NCBI GenBank assembly: GCA_041389725.1
Contig: JAWKRG010000006.1
Coordinates: 607,390 to 671,389, forward strand
Reading direction: 5' to 3'
Length of the DNA stretch: 64,000 bases
Origin: Polyangiaceae bacterium
Lineage (GTDB): Bacteria; Myxococcota_A; Polyangia; Polyangiales; Polyangiaceae
Shown in pieces: positions 45,175-56,450 of the stretch. Every line of letters starts with the position of its first letter. Within the stretch, counting starts at the first letter, position 1. A program made the position numbers and the translations under genes. Below the pieces are notes generated by a model that saw nothing but the letters and a program-made list of their open reading frames with translations, was not told where the DNA came from and did not search any database.

Positions 45175-45215
45175 CTCGATCTCTTGGCCCAGGGCGCGCA
45201 AAGGTGCCAAAGGTC

Positions 45216-45231
45216 GCTGGGGTGCCCCAGC
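45216..45231 (+). terminator. Compact hairpin between the DUF58 gene and rsmA
   Basis: GCTGGGG (45216-45222) and CCCCAGC (45225-45231) form a 7-bp stem with only two bases between, 42 bases after the DUF58 stop and 65 before the rsmA ATG. It may end the DUF58 transcript or form part of the rsmA leader. Confidence 0.5.
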
Positions 45232-45296
45232 TCTCGTCCCCTCTGTCCTCGGAGCCCGATTTACGACGCTTCTCGCCCCTTCGGTGTGAACCACTC

Positions 45297-46142
45297 ATGG
45301 ACCCGACTCGCGGCCCGACTCCGAAAGCATCTCTGACGCGCCATGGTCTGACGCCCAAGAAACACTTCGGACAGAACTTCTTGGCGGACCCACGCCTGGC
45401 GGACAAGATCGCCGGGCTCGCCCTCGAGGGCAGCGGCACGGCGCTCGAACTCGGCGCAGGTCTCGGTGCTCTCACGCGACCACTATTGGCTCGGGGCGGA
45501 CACGTGATCGCCGTGGAGCGTGATCGCGATCTGCTTCCCGTGCTGCGCGACGACCTCGCGGAGTCCGTTGCGAGCGGCCAACTCACCCTCGTGGAAGCGG
45601 ATGCGAAGTCAATCGATCCCGGCGCGCTGCTAGCGGGTCGACCGCGGCCCCACGTGCTCTGCGGCAATCTGCCCTATCAGATCACCGGGCCTTTGCTCGA
45701 ACTCGCCGCGCATCATGCGCATCAGCTCGATCGGGTCGTGTTCTTGGTGCAGCTCGAGGTCGCCGACCGCATTTGTGCACAGCCCGGCAGCAAGGCCTAC
45801 GGCGCCCTCACCGTCTTCCTCGCGGCGCAGTACGCGGCACGACGCGCCTTCGTCATCAAGCGGGGTGCATTTCACCCGCAGCCCGCAGTGGACTCGGCGG
45901 TGGTCGTGCTGGACACACTGTCTCCGCCCCGCGCGCGAGAGACGGACGCCTTTCGCGCGCTGGTGAGCGCCGCCTTCGGCAAACGCCGCAAGACGCTGCG
46001 TAACGCCTGGCAAGGCGTGCTCGGCGCGTCCGCCGCGGAACTCGAGGCGCGCGCAGCCCGGGTTGGAATCGATCTGATGCGCCGCGGAGAGACTTTGGAC
46101 GTCAGTGAGTTCGCGCGCATGGCGCAGGAGTACGAGCCATGA
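45297..46142 (+). CDS. rsmA: 16S rRNA dimethyladenosine transferase RsmA (KsgA)
   Basis: The 281-residue methyltransferase has the family opening LTPKKHFGQNFLADPRLADKI, SAM motif I LELGAGLGALTRPLL, the acidic loop VIAVERDRDL, motif IV CGNLPYQITGPLL (NLPY) and VVFLVQLEVADRI. The substrate-binding region FVIKRGAFHPQPAVDSAVV precedes AFGKRRKTLRNAW. It dimethylates two adenosines near the 3' end of 16S rRNA. Met 45297 is 13 residues before the conserved core; an in-frame Met at 45204 adds unrelated residues. The stop overlaps the next lipoprotein start (ATGA). Confidence 0.96.
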   Translation: MDPTRGPTPKASLTRHGLTPKKHFGQNFLADPRLADKIAGLALEGSGTALELGAGLGALTRPLLARGGHVIAVERDRDLLPVLRDDLAESVASGQLTLVEADAKSIDPGALLAGRPRPHVLCGNLPYQITGPLLELAAHHAHQLDRVVFLVQLEVADRICAQPGSKAYGALTVFLAAQYAARRAFVIKRGAFHPQPAVDSAVVVLDTLSPPRARETDAFRALVSAAFGKRRKTLRNAWQGVLGASAAELEARAARVGIDLMRRGETLDVSEFARMAQEYEP

Positions 46143-46675
46143 AGGCGGTAGCCCTGGTATCGATGCTGGGAACGCTGCTCGCTTCGGCAGGCTGCCGACC
46201 CGAAGCCGAGCCCCCCCTGGTGAAGAGCGCAGAACTCGGCGTGTTCTTCGGGGGACAGATCCAGCAGCGTTCCGAGATCCCTCTTCAGCACGACACCTCC
46301 AAGCAAACTCAAGGCTTTCGCCTGCGCTTCAGCCGGCCCTTGACGCACCCGGTGTTGGTGCGCTGGGAAGTCGACATGCCCGGTGCAGGCCGACGCGTGC
46401 GGGACGCCGAAGGACGGCGGGGCTACGGCCGTCTGGTCAAGCTCGCCGAGGCCAACGCACGAGCGGGCCTCGAAGTATTCGACCAAGCAATCCCCTTCGC
46501 TGCCCAAGACTCGCCGGGTACCTGGAACGTGCGCGTGCACGTCGACGACGTACTCGCCCTCGATCGCTCCCTCTGGGTCTACGACCCCGTGCGACGGCGC
46601 CGCGACGAGCGCGACGAACAAGCCCGCGTCGACGCCGAGCGCACCGCCGATCTGCTCCCAGCCAAGCGCAAGTAG
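46139..46675 (+). CDS. Small lipoprotein coupled to rsmA
   Basis: The 178-residue product starts MKAVALVSMLGTLLASAGC (lipobox Cys19). The mature protein is beta-rich, with FFGGQIQQRSEIPLQHDTSKQTQGF, VRWEVDMPG and GTWNVRVHVDDVLALDRSLWVYD, suggesting an Ig-like fold, and ends in a charged helix. No family is recognised. It overlaps the rsmA stop by ATGA, and the downstream end converges on another lipoprotein gene after 36 bases. Its synthesis is likely tied to rsmA although the functions seem unrelated. Confidence 0.72.
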   Translation: MKAVALVSMLGTLLASAGCRPEAEPPLVKSAELGVFFGGQIQQRSEIPLQHDTSKQTQGFRLRFSRPLTHPVLVRWEVDMPGAGRRVRDAEGRRGYGRLVKLAEANARAGLEVFDQAIPFAAQDSPGTWNVRVHVDDVLALDRSLWVYDPVRRRRDERDEQARVDAERTADLLPAKRK

Positions 46676-46711
46676 CCGGCCCGCGCGCGACCTGGCGAGC
46701 GCGTGAACTCG

Positions 46712-47473
46712 CTACTGGCGCGTGCCTTCGAAGTGATAGACGAGATTTCCCGTGACGCGACCGTCGGGGGAATTGATTTCGAGGCCTAGGTCGAGATCCA
46801 GCACCAGCTTCGCGCCGTCGAAGCGCGCGCGACCGCTGCTGATCGTGCCACTGACGGAGCCCTGCTCGGGTTCGAAGCAGCGCTGTCCGCGTTTGACCTC
46901 GAACAGCTTGCGCGCCGGATCTTTCGTCGTCGCTTCCAAGCGGCAGATCTCCTTGCCGTTGGAGCTATCGATGGGGATGATCGTCACGCCGCCATCGCTG
47001 CGGTCTTCGACCTTGGTCTTGGCGTTCGGATCGTTCTCCGACGCGTCGGGTTGCCCGGAGAGCTTGTAGATGGAGCTGTCCTTCCCCACGTAAGTCCCCG
47101 CGTAGGGGACGACGGTCTTGCCCTTCGCCGACGCAGGGCCCGCGTCTGCGGCGGGCTCACTCGCTCCGGCGTCGGACGCGCTCGCACCACCTGATCCGCT
47201 GGCGATCGTCGGCTCCGTCGGCGCGGGCGGCGCGGTCGGCGTCGAGGGCGTGGCCGCATCGGCACCGCCGTCCGTGTCGCGTTCAGCAAAGGCCTTCTCT
47301 CGAGCGCTGGCTTCCGCGCGCGCCAGGGGGCCCATTCCGAGCGGGGTCTCGCTCGGCAGGGGGCCACTGCAACTCGTCCAAGTGGCAAAGCCCAACAGGG
47401 CAGCAGCAAGCACACTACCGCTGCGGGACCTGGAGTCGAAGACCTTCGGCGCCCGCGCGCGGCGGTGGGTCAC
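46712..47473 (-). CDS. Exported protein with low-complexity linker, coupled to atpC
   Basis: The 253-residue product has a basic N-terminus (MTHRRARAPKVF), a hydrophobic core (SVLAAALLGFATW) and a possible lipobox ending TSC, then an Ala/Pro/Thr/Gly-rich stretch to about residue 115. The C-terminal 130 residues look like a compact beta domain: YAGTYVGKDSSIYKL, GGVTIIPI, GTISSGRARFDGAKLVLDLDLGLEI and GNLVYHFEGTRQ, reminiscent of small lipocalin-like envelope domains. The function is unknown. The start overlaps the atpC stop (ATGA), so it is translated with the ATP synthase epsilon subunit, which is unusual. Confidence 0.68.
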   Translation of the reverse strand: MTHRRARAPKVFDSRSRSGSVLAAALLGFATWTSCSGPLPSETPLGMGPLARAEASAREKAFAERDTDGGADAATPSTPTAPPAPTEPTIASGSGGASASDAGASEPAADAGPASAKGKTVVPYAGTYVGKDSSIYKLSGQPDASENDPNAKTKVEDRSDGGVTIIPIDSSNGKEICRLEATTKDPARKLFEVKRGQRCFEPEQGSVSGTISSGRARFDGAKLVLDLDLGLEINSPDGRVTGNLVYHFEGTRQ

Positions 47474-48033
47474 TTGTTCTTGGCGTCCTGCTCGGCGTGC
47501 CGATCGTCGACTTCCGCTTCTTCGTCGACGATGGCTTCCGCGAGATGCGGCCCTTCTTCCAGGAACGTCTCGCTGGGGGCGAGGCCGAGCTCGGCACCGC
47601 GCACCGTGGGCGGAGGCGGATCGCCGTAGAGCTCGAGCTGCGTGGCAGCCCAGACTTCCCGGTCGACCAGCTCGGCGTACTCAGGGCTGTCGGGTTCGCC
47701 GCCGTACTTGTCCAGTTCTTCGTCGGCTTCCTTCAGATCGAGACGCGCACGCACGGGGTCGACGTCATCCTTCTTGATGAAGCGGTCCGTCAGCAGGATG
47801 GCGTGGTTGTCCATCACTTCCACGAACCCCTTGCCCACGGCCACCTTCACCTCGTCGCCTTCGGAGTGGTGATAGCTGACGATGCCCGTCTTGAGCGCAG
47901 CCAGCAGCGGGCGATGGTTGGGAAGCACCCCGAACTCACCTTCCACGCTGGGCGCCGTCAGGTCGTGCACCTGTTCGACGAGTGCAACCCCTTCGGGCGT
48001 CACGATCTCTAGACGGATTTCCGGCGTCGCCAT
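47470..48033 (-). CDS. atpC: F1 ATP synthase epsilon subunit with extended C-terminus
   Basis: The 187-residue protein starts MATPEIRLEIVTPEGVALVEQVHDLTAPSVEGEFGVLPNHRPLLAAL, the standard epsilon beta-sandwich, followed by VKVAVGKGFVEVMDNHAILLTD and the DPVRARLDLKEADEELDKY helix. Typical bacterial epsilon is 130-140 residues; here about 45 extra acidic residues (ELGLAPSETF, EAEVDDRHAEQDAKNK) follow. Epsilon links the gamma stalk to beta and regulates ATP hydrolysis. It starts 7 bases after the atpD stop and overlaps the following exported-protein gene. Confidence 0.93.
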   Translation of the reverse strand: MATPEIRLEIVTPEGVALVEQVHDLTAPSVEGEFGVLPNHRPLLAALKTGIVSYHHSEGDEVKVAVGKGFVEVMDNHAILLTDRFIKKDDVDPVRARLDLKEADEELDKYGGEPDSPEYAELVDREVWAATQLELYGDPPPPTVRGAELGLAPSETFLEEGPHLAEAIVDEEAEVDDRHAEQDAKNK

Positions 48034-48040
48034 GGTTGCC

Positions 48041-49486
<1,446 letters not shown>

Positions 49487-49557
49487 GGGTGCTTTGTTCC
49501 TGCCTTTGGTTCCTTGGGGAATCGAACGCGACGCCCGACCCCGACGTGTGTCGCGCC

Positions 49558-49572
49558 CGCGTGTACCACGCG
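49558..49572 (-). terminator. Hairpin between the monooxygenase and atpD
   Basis: CGCGTG (49558-49563) and CACGCG (49567-49572) form a 6-bp stem around a 3-base loop in the 128-base spacer between the monooxygenase stop and the atpD start, both on the minus strand. It may end the upstream transcript; an atpDC promoter would lie after it. Confidence 0.4.
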
Positions 49573-49614
49573 AGCGAAGCGCTGCCAACGCCAACTTTAG
49601 CCCTGTGATCTCGG

Positions 49615-51129
49615 CTAGTTAGCGAGGGAAACCCGCCGGGTTTCGGGGCGTTCGTCGCGCGCCGCGTCGAACTCCAGCTCGTAGTCCCCCAAATCGAAGT
49701 GCCGCGTGCGCCACCAGAACTCGAAGGTGAACCCCGGCCAGAGGGTGGTGTTCTTGCCACTGGCGGTCCGGTACCAGCTACGGCAACCACTGGCCCAGAC
49801 GGTCCGCTCGAGCCGCGCGGCCAGGTCGCGGTTGTAGGCCCGCTGGATTTCGGGTCGCAGCGTCACGGCGGCGATTTCGTGCCGGCGCATCTGGCGCAGG
49901 CAATCCAGGATGTAGGCGATCTGGGACTCGATCATGAACACCATGGAGCTGTGGCCCAGGCCGGTGTTCGGGCCCACAATCGTGAAAAGGTTCGGGAACC
50001 GAGCCACGGTCGTCCCGAGGTAGGCCTCGGCGCCGTCCTGCCACAGCGCGTCGAGCTCCGAGCCATCGACGCCTCGCACCGGAAACGGCGCCACCGCCTC
50101 GGCTGCCGCAAAGCCCGTCGCCAAGACGAGCACGTCCAGGTCATGAAGTCGGCCGTCGCGAGTGACCACGCCCCGGGGCTCGATGCGCTCGATGGCCTCG
50201 GTCTCGAGCTGAACGTTCGGGCGCTGCAGGGACTGATAGTAGTCGTTGGATAGGAGCACGCGCTTGCAGCCGAGCCGATAGTCCGGCGTGAGTTTCCGGC
50301 GCAACTCCAGATCCGGGACGCACTTCGCGAGGTAGGCAGCGGCCATGCGTTCGGCCACCTTGAGCAGTCGCGGATCCACGACGAAGCCCAGGGCCAAGAG
50401 CTCGCGCCGCAGGTAGATCGCTTTGCGGGCGAGCAACTGCAGCGCGGGCATGCGGCGAAACAACGCCTGCTCGACCTTGCCGATAGCGCGGTCCGGGCGA
50501 GCCACGATCCAGGGCGCTGAGCGCTGAAACACCGTCAGCTCGCGAACGTCTGAGGCGATCTCCGGAACGATCTGAATCGCGCTGGCGCCCGTGCCGATCA
50601 CGCCCACGCGCTTGTGCCGCAGATCGACATCATCGCTCCAGCGCGCCGAGTGGAAGGTGGCGCCGCCGAAGCTGTCGAGTCCCGCGATGTCCGGATAGGC
50701 CGGGCGACTGAGTCCACCGGTACCTGAGATCAGAACGGCGGCGGAGTAGTGGGTCCCGTCCTCGGTCTCGACTTTCCAGCGCCGAGCGCGGGCGTCATAC
50801 CGCGCGCCGCACGCGCGACGACCGAAGTGCAAGTGCGGCCCGAGCCCGTAGGCGTCAACGCACTCCTCCAGATAGCCGAGGATCTCGCGCTGCGGAGCGT
50901 ACATGCGGGACCAGTCCGCCTTGGGGCGAAACGAAAAGGAATAGAGGTGCGACTCCACGTCACAAGCCGCCCCGGGGTAGTGGTTGTCGCGCCAGGTCCC
51001 GCCGACCCCTTCGGCCGCCTCCAGGATCAGGAAGTCGTCCATGCCCGCTTGCTTCATCGCGATGGCCATGCCGAGCCCGGCAAAGCCACTACCGACGACG
51101 AGAGCATGCGTACGGATCTCCTCGCTCAT
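49615..51129 (-). CDS. Baeyer-Villiger-type flavin monooxygenase
   Basis: This 504-residue protein has two Rossmann folds, with ALVVGSGFAGLGMAIAMKQAG (FAD) and RVGVIGTGASAIQIVPEIA (NADPH), separated by the Baeyer-Villiger fingerprint FGGATFHSARWSDD (FxGxxxHxxxW). Also visible are GGTWRDNHYPGAACDVESHLYSFSF and the C-terminal VLATGFAAAEAV and GPNTGLGHSSMVFMIESQ. It probably inserts oxygen next to a ketone or oxidises a lipophilic compound using NADPH and O2; the substrate is unknown. Met 51129 directly precedes the FAD fold; an upstream frame to 51249 is not conserved. It is a single-gene unit between atpD and the repeat-bearing spacer. Confidence 0.88.
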   Translation of the reverse strand: MSEEIRTHALVVGSGFAGLGMAIAMKQAGMDDFLILEAAEGVGGTWRDNHYPGAACDVESHLYSFSFRPKADWSRMYAPQREILGYLEECVDAYGLGPHLHFGRRACGARYDARARRWKVETEDGTHYSAAVLISGTGGLSRPAYPDIAGLDSFGGATFHSARWSDDVDLRHKRVGVIGTGASAIQIVPEIASDVRELTVFQRSAPWIVARPDRAIGKVEQALFRRMPALQLLARKAIYLRRELLALGFVVDPRLLKVAERMAAAYLAKCVPDLELRRKLTPDYRLGCKRVLLSNDYYQSLQRPNVQLETEAIERIEPRGVVTRDGRLHDLDVLVLATGFAAAEAVAPFPVRGVDGSELDALWQDGAEAYLGTTVARFPNLFTIVGPNTGLGHSSMVFMIESQIAYILDCLRQMRRHEIAAVTLRPEIQRAYNRDLAARLERTVWASGCRSWYRTASGKNTTLWPGFTFEFWWRTRHFDLGDYELEFDAARDERPETRRVSLAN

Positions 51130-51190
51130 GCCTCGAGTGTACACGGCCTCGGCCTGCAAGCTTCTACAACCTGAACCGTCAACAACCGCC

Positions 51191-51222
51191 GCGACGCAAA
51201 GAGCGCGAAGGAGCGCCAAAGG
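51191..51222. repeat. Degenerate CGCAAAG-CGAAG dispersed repeat
   Basis: The spacer 51130-51325 carries a motif with the core CGCAAAGAGCGCGAAG (51195-51210) followed by GCGCCAAAG. A close inverted relative lies at 52559-52578 (CTTCGCGTCTTTGCGG) on the other side of the PA0069-type gene. A weaker opposite-strand relative may lie near 51287-51305. Confidence 0.5.
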
Positions 51223-51226
51223 AATC

Positions 51227-51253
51227 GTGTGTGCGCGCGAGGGGCGCACACAC
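51227..51253. terminator. Strong hairpin after the PA0069-type radical SAM gene
   Basis: GTGTGTGCGC (51227-51236) and GCGCACACAC (51244-51253) form a perfect 10-bp stem with a 7-base loop, 73 bases past the radical SAM stop on the minus strand. Confidence 0.6.
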
Positions 51254-51325
51254 CCAAGCCAACCTTGGCGTGGCTCCTCGCCCTTGGCGTCGTGGCGGTG
51301 AGAATCAAACGGCGCCGCGGGGCGG

Positions 51326-52387
51326 TCAGCCGAACAGGCGTAGCTGGCCGCCGGCGTCGGTGGGCCGCCGAAAGGTGGACTCGGCAGCGGAACTCGCCGC
51401 GCGTTCGCCGCAGTTCAATCCCAAGCGCCGCGCCGTCTGCTCGAACAAAGTGTGAATGGACTCGGCGTAGGTTCCCTGCCCGCTCATGCGTGAGAAGAAG
51501 CGAGCATCGCTCAGCTCCCCACCACGCACTTCTCGCGTGCGCGCGAGGATCTTTTCCTTGGCCAAGGGCAAGTGGCGCTCGAGCCTCGCGGCGAAAACCT
51601 CTCGCACGCTTCCCGGCAAGCGCAGCATCGTGAAACTCGCGCGCCGCGCGCCGGCCGCGGCAACGGCCTCCAGCACGCGTGGGATGTCGCGATCCGACAG
51701 CCCGGGGATGACCGGGGAAACCAGTACCGTCACGTCGATGCCTGCCTCCGCCAGGCGCCGCACCACGCGTACGCGCCGCTCCGGCGTCGGCGCGTAGGGC
51801 TCCAGGGCGCGGGCGACGGTTTCGTCCCAAAACGGAATGCTGATCGCGACGCTCAGCTCTGCCTCGCGGCTCAACGGCATGAGCACGTCCAGATCGCGCT
51901 CCACGAGGGCGCTCTTGGTGATGATGCCGACGGGATTGCGGTACTCCGCGCATACTTCGAGACAGCGCCGGGTCAGCGTCCACTCGAGTTCCAGGGGCTG
52001 GTAGCAATCCGTATTGCCGCTGAACACCACGAGTTCGCCCTGCCAGCTGCGCTTCTCGAAGGACTTACGTAAGAGCTCCGGCGCTCGCGGCTTGACCACG
52101 ATGCGGCGCTCGAAATCGCTACCCACCCCGAAGCGCCAGTACTCGTGGCTCGGCCGCGCGTAGCAGTAGGCGCAGCCATGCACGCAGCCGCGGTAGGGGT
52201 TCACGCTGAAGCGAAAGTCGAGATCAGGGCTGTCGTTCTCACTGATCACGCTCTCGCTTTCGTCCTCGTAGACGACCAGTCCCTGCTGCGGCGGCTCCCC
52301 GAAGTACTCCACATGCTCCTTCGCGAAGCGCTGCAGCGGGTTTTCCTCGGCGATCCGTCGCACCCCGCAAAGATACTGAACACACAT
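51326..52387 (-). CDS. Radical SAM protein, PA0069 family
   Basis: The 353-residue enzyme has the [4Fe-4S] cluster motif RGCVHGCAYCYARPSHEYW (Cx3CxxC), preceded by DLDFRFSVNPY. Further features are VFSGNTDCYQPLE, GIITKSALVERDLDVL, AISIPFWDETVARALEPYAPTPERRVRVVRRLAEAGI and VSPVIPGLSDRDI. These match the PA0069-like radical SAM group (splB-like), whose biochemical role is not established. The C-terminus ends GGQLRLFG, a conserved tail. The gene is bordered on both sides by repeat-bearing spacers. The Met at 52387 is the longest plausible start; initiation slightly inside is possible. Confidence 0.88.
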   Translation of the reverse strand: MCVQYLCGVRRIAEENPLQRFAKEHVEYFGEPPQQGLVVYEDESESVISENDSPDLDFRFSVNPYRGCVHGCAYCYARPSHEYWRFGVGSDFERRIVVKPRAPELLRKSFEKRSWQGELVVFSGNTDCYQPLELEWTLTRRCLEVCAEYRNPVGIITKSALVERDLDVLMPLSREAELSVAISIPFWDETVARALEPYAPTPERRVRVVRRLAEAGIDVTVLVSPVIPGLSDRDIPRVLEAVAAAGARRASFTMLRLPGSVREVFAARLERHLPLAKEKILARTREVRGGELSDARFFSRMSGQGTYAESIHTLFEQTARRLGLNCGERAASSAAESTFRRPTDAGGQLRLFG

Positions 52388-52445
52388 TCAGATCGCAAGC
52401 CAGGGCTCGGCCCCTTGAGGCGCCATGAGACAGGAAGAGACGATT

Positions 52446-52522
52446 CACAGGAAGGTCGGAAGCGCGGAAGGCGGGGGAATTGATTCCTTCCTCTCTGCTT
52501 CCGTTCTTCCGAACTTCCTGTG
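52446..52522. repeat. Imperfect long inverted repeat upstream of the PA0069-type gene
   Basis: A 25-base arm (52446-52470) and its imperfect reverse complement (52498-52522, 22 of 25 paired) surround a 27-base loop. The right arm belongs to the dispersed repeat. It could act as terminator of the rRNA methyltransferase gene (minus strand) or be a small palindromic mobile-type element. Confidence 0.65.
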
Positions 52523-52526
52523 CCCT
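52498..52526. repeat. Dispersed intergenic repeat, copy 2
   Basis: These 29 bases are identical to 28829-28857 and lie in the spacer 52388-52617. This copy, unlike copy 1, has an inverted partner 27 bases to its left. Confidence 0.85.
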
Positions 52527-52617
52527 TTGCCCCCTTCTCGCTGGCGTGACTCCGCGCGCTTCGCGTCTTTGCGGTGAAATGGAAGCGCTACCGGTCGCCT
52601 GGGACGACCAGTGCGGG

Positions 52618-53739
52618 TCAGGTCGTCCAGCGTGCGAGTCGACACTCGATGGTGCCGTTGAGCAGGGCGTGGCTCGTGGCATAGGGCGGCACGCGAAGCT
52701 TGGAGCCGGGGCCCAGCAGCATCGCCACATGATGGCCCGGCGAGATCGCGGCGAGGGCGTCCGCCAGGCGTTGCCAGAGCGAGTCCGGCGCGTGGATACG
52801 CTCGCCGTAGGGCGTGTTGCTGCACACGGTGCCGGCGGGCACCGTCGAGGCGAGCGCGCTCACGTCCGCCAGGCGAAACTGGACGCGGGCTCCTGCGGCC
52901 TGCGCGTGCTCCTGCGCGGCGGCGATCACCAAGGGCTGATGATCACTGCCGACGACCTCGGGGCCCTCGGCGACCGCGGCGGCTTTCGCGCGCTCCACCA
53001 AACGCGCGAACTCGCGCTCTAGCCGCGCGTCGTGGCTGAGCCAGCGCTGGAATCCGAAGCGCTCGCGGGCGAGGCCTGGCGCGACCCTGCGGGCCCAGTG
53101 ATCCGCCTCGATGCACAACGTACCAGCCCCGCACATCGGATCGACGAAGGGCGTCTTGCGATCCCAGCCGCTCAAGCGCACCACCGCCGCCGCGACGTTC
53201 TCCTTGAGGGGCGCTGCGCCCGTGGCGCCGCGGAAGCCGCGCCGATGCAGGGACTGACCCGACAGGTCCAATGACACCGTGCCGCGCCCCCGCGACAGGC
53301 GCACGAACACGCCCACGTCCGGGTCGTCACGGCTGACGCTGGGGCGTGCTCCAATGCGATCGCGCAAACGATCCACGATGGCGTCCTTGGTGCGTTGACC
53401 CACGAAGTTGGTGTGGGTGAGCCCAGGCGCGCTGCCCGCGGCCCGCACCGACAACGTGCGCGCTTCGTCCAAGTGCTCTTCCCAGGTGATCTCGCGGACC
53501 GCGTCGTAGAGATCTTGCTCGCCGCGAAGCGGAAACTCGGCGAGCGTCCAGAGCACGCGTCCCGCAATCCGACTGTGCAAACACACCCGAAATGCGTCGG
53601 CGAATCGCCCGGAAAACTCTGCGCCCAAGCCACGCGGCTTGATGCGGCTCAAGCCGAGCTCGCGGAGCTCCTCGAGCAAGACGGCTTCGGTTCCTTGGGG
53701 GGCGGTGACGAAGAAACGCACGGCGGCCGATTGTGGCAT
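52618..53739 (-). CDS. THUMP-domain rRNA/RNA guanine-N2 methyltransferase (RlmL N-terminal-type)
   Basis: The 373-residue protein starts MPQSAAVRFFVTAPQGTEAVLLEELRELG, a THUMP-type opening, and continues VRAAGSAPGLTHTNFVGQRTKDAIVDRLRD, LDLSGQSLHRRGFRGATGAAPLKENVAAAVVRLSGW, the SAM motif DPMCGAGTLCIEA and the catalytic SNTPYGERI (N-x-PY). This resembles the N-terminal half of RlmL (m2G2445 of 23S rRNA) and related enzymes, lacking the C-terminal RlmK half. Met 53739 begins directly at the THUMP domain. It is divergent from fumarase with only 25 bases between starts. Confidence 0.88.
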   Translation of the reverse strand: MPQSAAVRFFVTAPQGTEAVLLEELRELGLSRIKPRGLGAEFSGRFADAFRVCLHSRIAGRVLWTLAEFPLRGEQDLYDAVREITWEEHLDEARTLSVRAAGSAPGLTHTNFVGQRTKDAIVDRLRDRIGARPSVSRDDPDVGVFVRLSRGRGTVSLDLSGQSLHRRGFRGATGAAPLKENVAAAVVRLSGWDRKTPFVDPMCGAGTLCIEADHWARRVAPGLARERFGFQRWLSHDARLEREFARLVERAKAAAVAEGPEVVGSDHQPLVIAAAQEHAQAAGARVQFRLADVSALASTVPAGTVCSNTPYGERIHAPDSLWQRLADALAAISPGHHVAMLLGPGSKLRVPPYATSHALLNGTIECRLARWTT

Positions 53740-53764
53740 GCTCCGCCCCGAGGACGCACCCGCC

Positions 53765-55405
<1,641 letters not shown>

Positions 55406-55469
55406 GTGCCCCTGCGAGTTCGTCCGCCGCCCGCTGCCCCGCTAGGGCCGATGGGCTAGACTGCCAGGC

Positions 55470-56153
55470 ATGTTCGGACTTTCCCTTCGCCACGCCACGC
55501 TTCTGACTTTCGGTATCAGCTCGGCCTGCGCGATCGCCGCTTGCAGCGGCAGCGGTTCGGGTACGCCCAACACGGGCACCGGGGGTAGCGCCGGCACCAG
55601 CGGAAACAGCGGCAGCGGGGGCACCGGCGCGACCGGCGCCACGGGCGCGAACGGAGGCACGGGCGCCACCGGTGGCGGCACGTCCCCAGGAAAGGCCCAG
55701 GTCATCTTCGAGATCGACAACGGCAAGAGCTACTGCGCCACGAGTAGCTGCGGCTCGACCCCAGTCCCCTCGGTCAAGGATCAGGCCGGCAAGAGCTACA
55801 AGCTGAGCGTCGGCGACTGCTACACGCCCTGTGACACCTGCGAGATGCTCCCCTGCCCGGGTGTCGCCTGCGAGATCGATCACGGCGTGGAGGTCACAGG
55901 CTCGCAGGTGACCTGGGATGGTGGCTACTTCGTGGCGGACACCTGCAACGGCTCTAGCGGTAGCGTCAGCTGCTACACGCGCGTGTACGCGCCTGCCGGC
56001 AACTACGTGGCAAGCTGGTGCGCCACGCCGGGCACTCTCGTCGACGATCCGCAGTATCAAGTGAAGCAGTGTCAGACGAGCGGCCCAGCCGAGTGCGTCG
56101 ACGCGCCCTTCGTGCTGCCGTCGTCGTCGCCCGTGACCGTCAAGTTGCCCTAG
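55470..56153 (+). CDS. Lipoprotein with collagen-like linker and disulfide-rich domain
   Basis: The 227-residue product starts MFGLSLRHATLLTFGISSACAIAAC, with lipobox Cys25. A Gly/Thr/Ala/Ser triplet-type linker (about 26-72) follows, then a compact Cys-rich domain (about 75-227) with CATSSCG, CYTPCDTCEMLPCPGVACE, CYTRVYA and CVDAPF. These Cys pairs suggest disulfides and an extracellular role. No enzyme motif is seen. The linker type recurs in the esterase at 62705 and the small protein at 59807. It converges on the DUF11-type gene through a spacer with tandem hairpins. Confidence 0.75.
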   Translation: MFGLSLRHATLLTFGISSACAIAACSGSGSGTPNTGTGGSAGTSGNSGSGGTGATGATGANGGTGATGGGTSPGKAQVIFEIDNGKSYCATSSCGSTPVPSVKDQAGKSYKLSVGDCYTPCDTCEMLPCPGVACEIDHGVEVTGSQVTWDGGYFVADTCNGSSGSVSCYTRVYAPAGNYVASWCATPGTLVDDPQYQVKQCQTSGPAECVDAPFVLPSSSPVTVKLP

Positions 56154-56400
56154 ACTCGTCGATCGATCGTCTTGGCAGGCTGGGAACTCGACGGAAGTCC
56201 CGACGCAGTCCGCGAGGAACGAACGCGCGAATCGAAGTGGGTTTGGGTCTCGACTCAGGGCGTCGCGTGCCGTCTACTCCCGCGCAAAACGCCGAACCCT
56301 CGCGAATCGGCGCCGGCGGAGCTCGCGCGCCTGGCGCCGGAACCTTCGGCGCCCCCCCAGGTTCGCAGCCGAGCTCTAGGACGGCGCGCCCGACCAGCGC

Positions 56401-56432
56401 GGCGGAGAGCCGCCGCGGCGGAGAGCCGCCGC
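56401..56432. terminator. Tandem duplicated hairpin in a convergent spacer
   Basis: The 16-base unit GGCGGAGAGCCGCCGC occurs twice in direct succession (56401-56416, 56417-56432). Each copy folds as GGCGG/CCGCC with an AGAG loop. It lies 19 bases from the stop of the minus-strand gene and ends the 297-base spacer 56154-56450, in which no gene is seen. Confidence 0.6.
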
Positions 56433-56450
56433 GCCAGGCGCGCGATGCTG

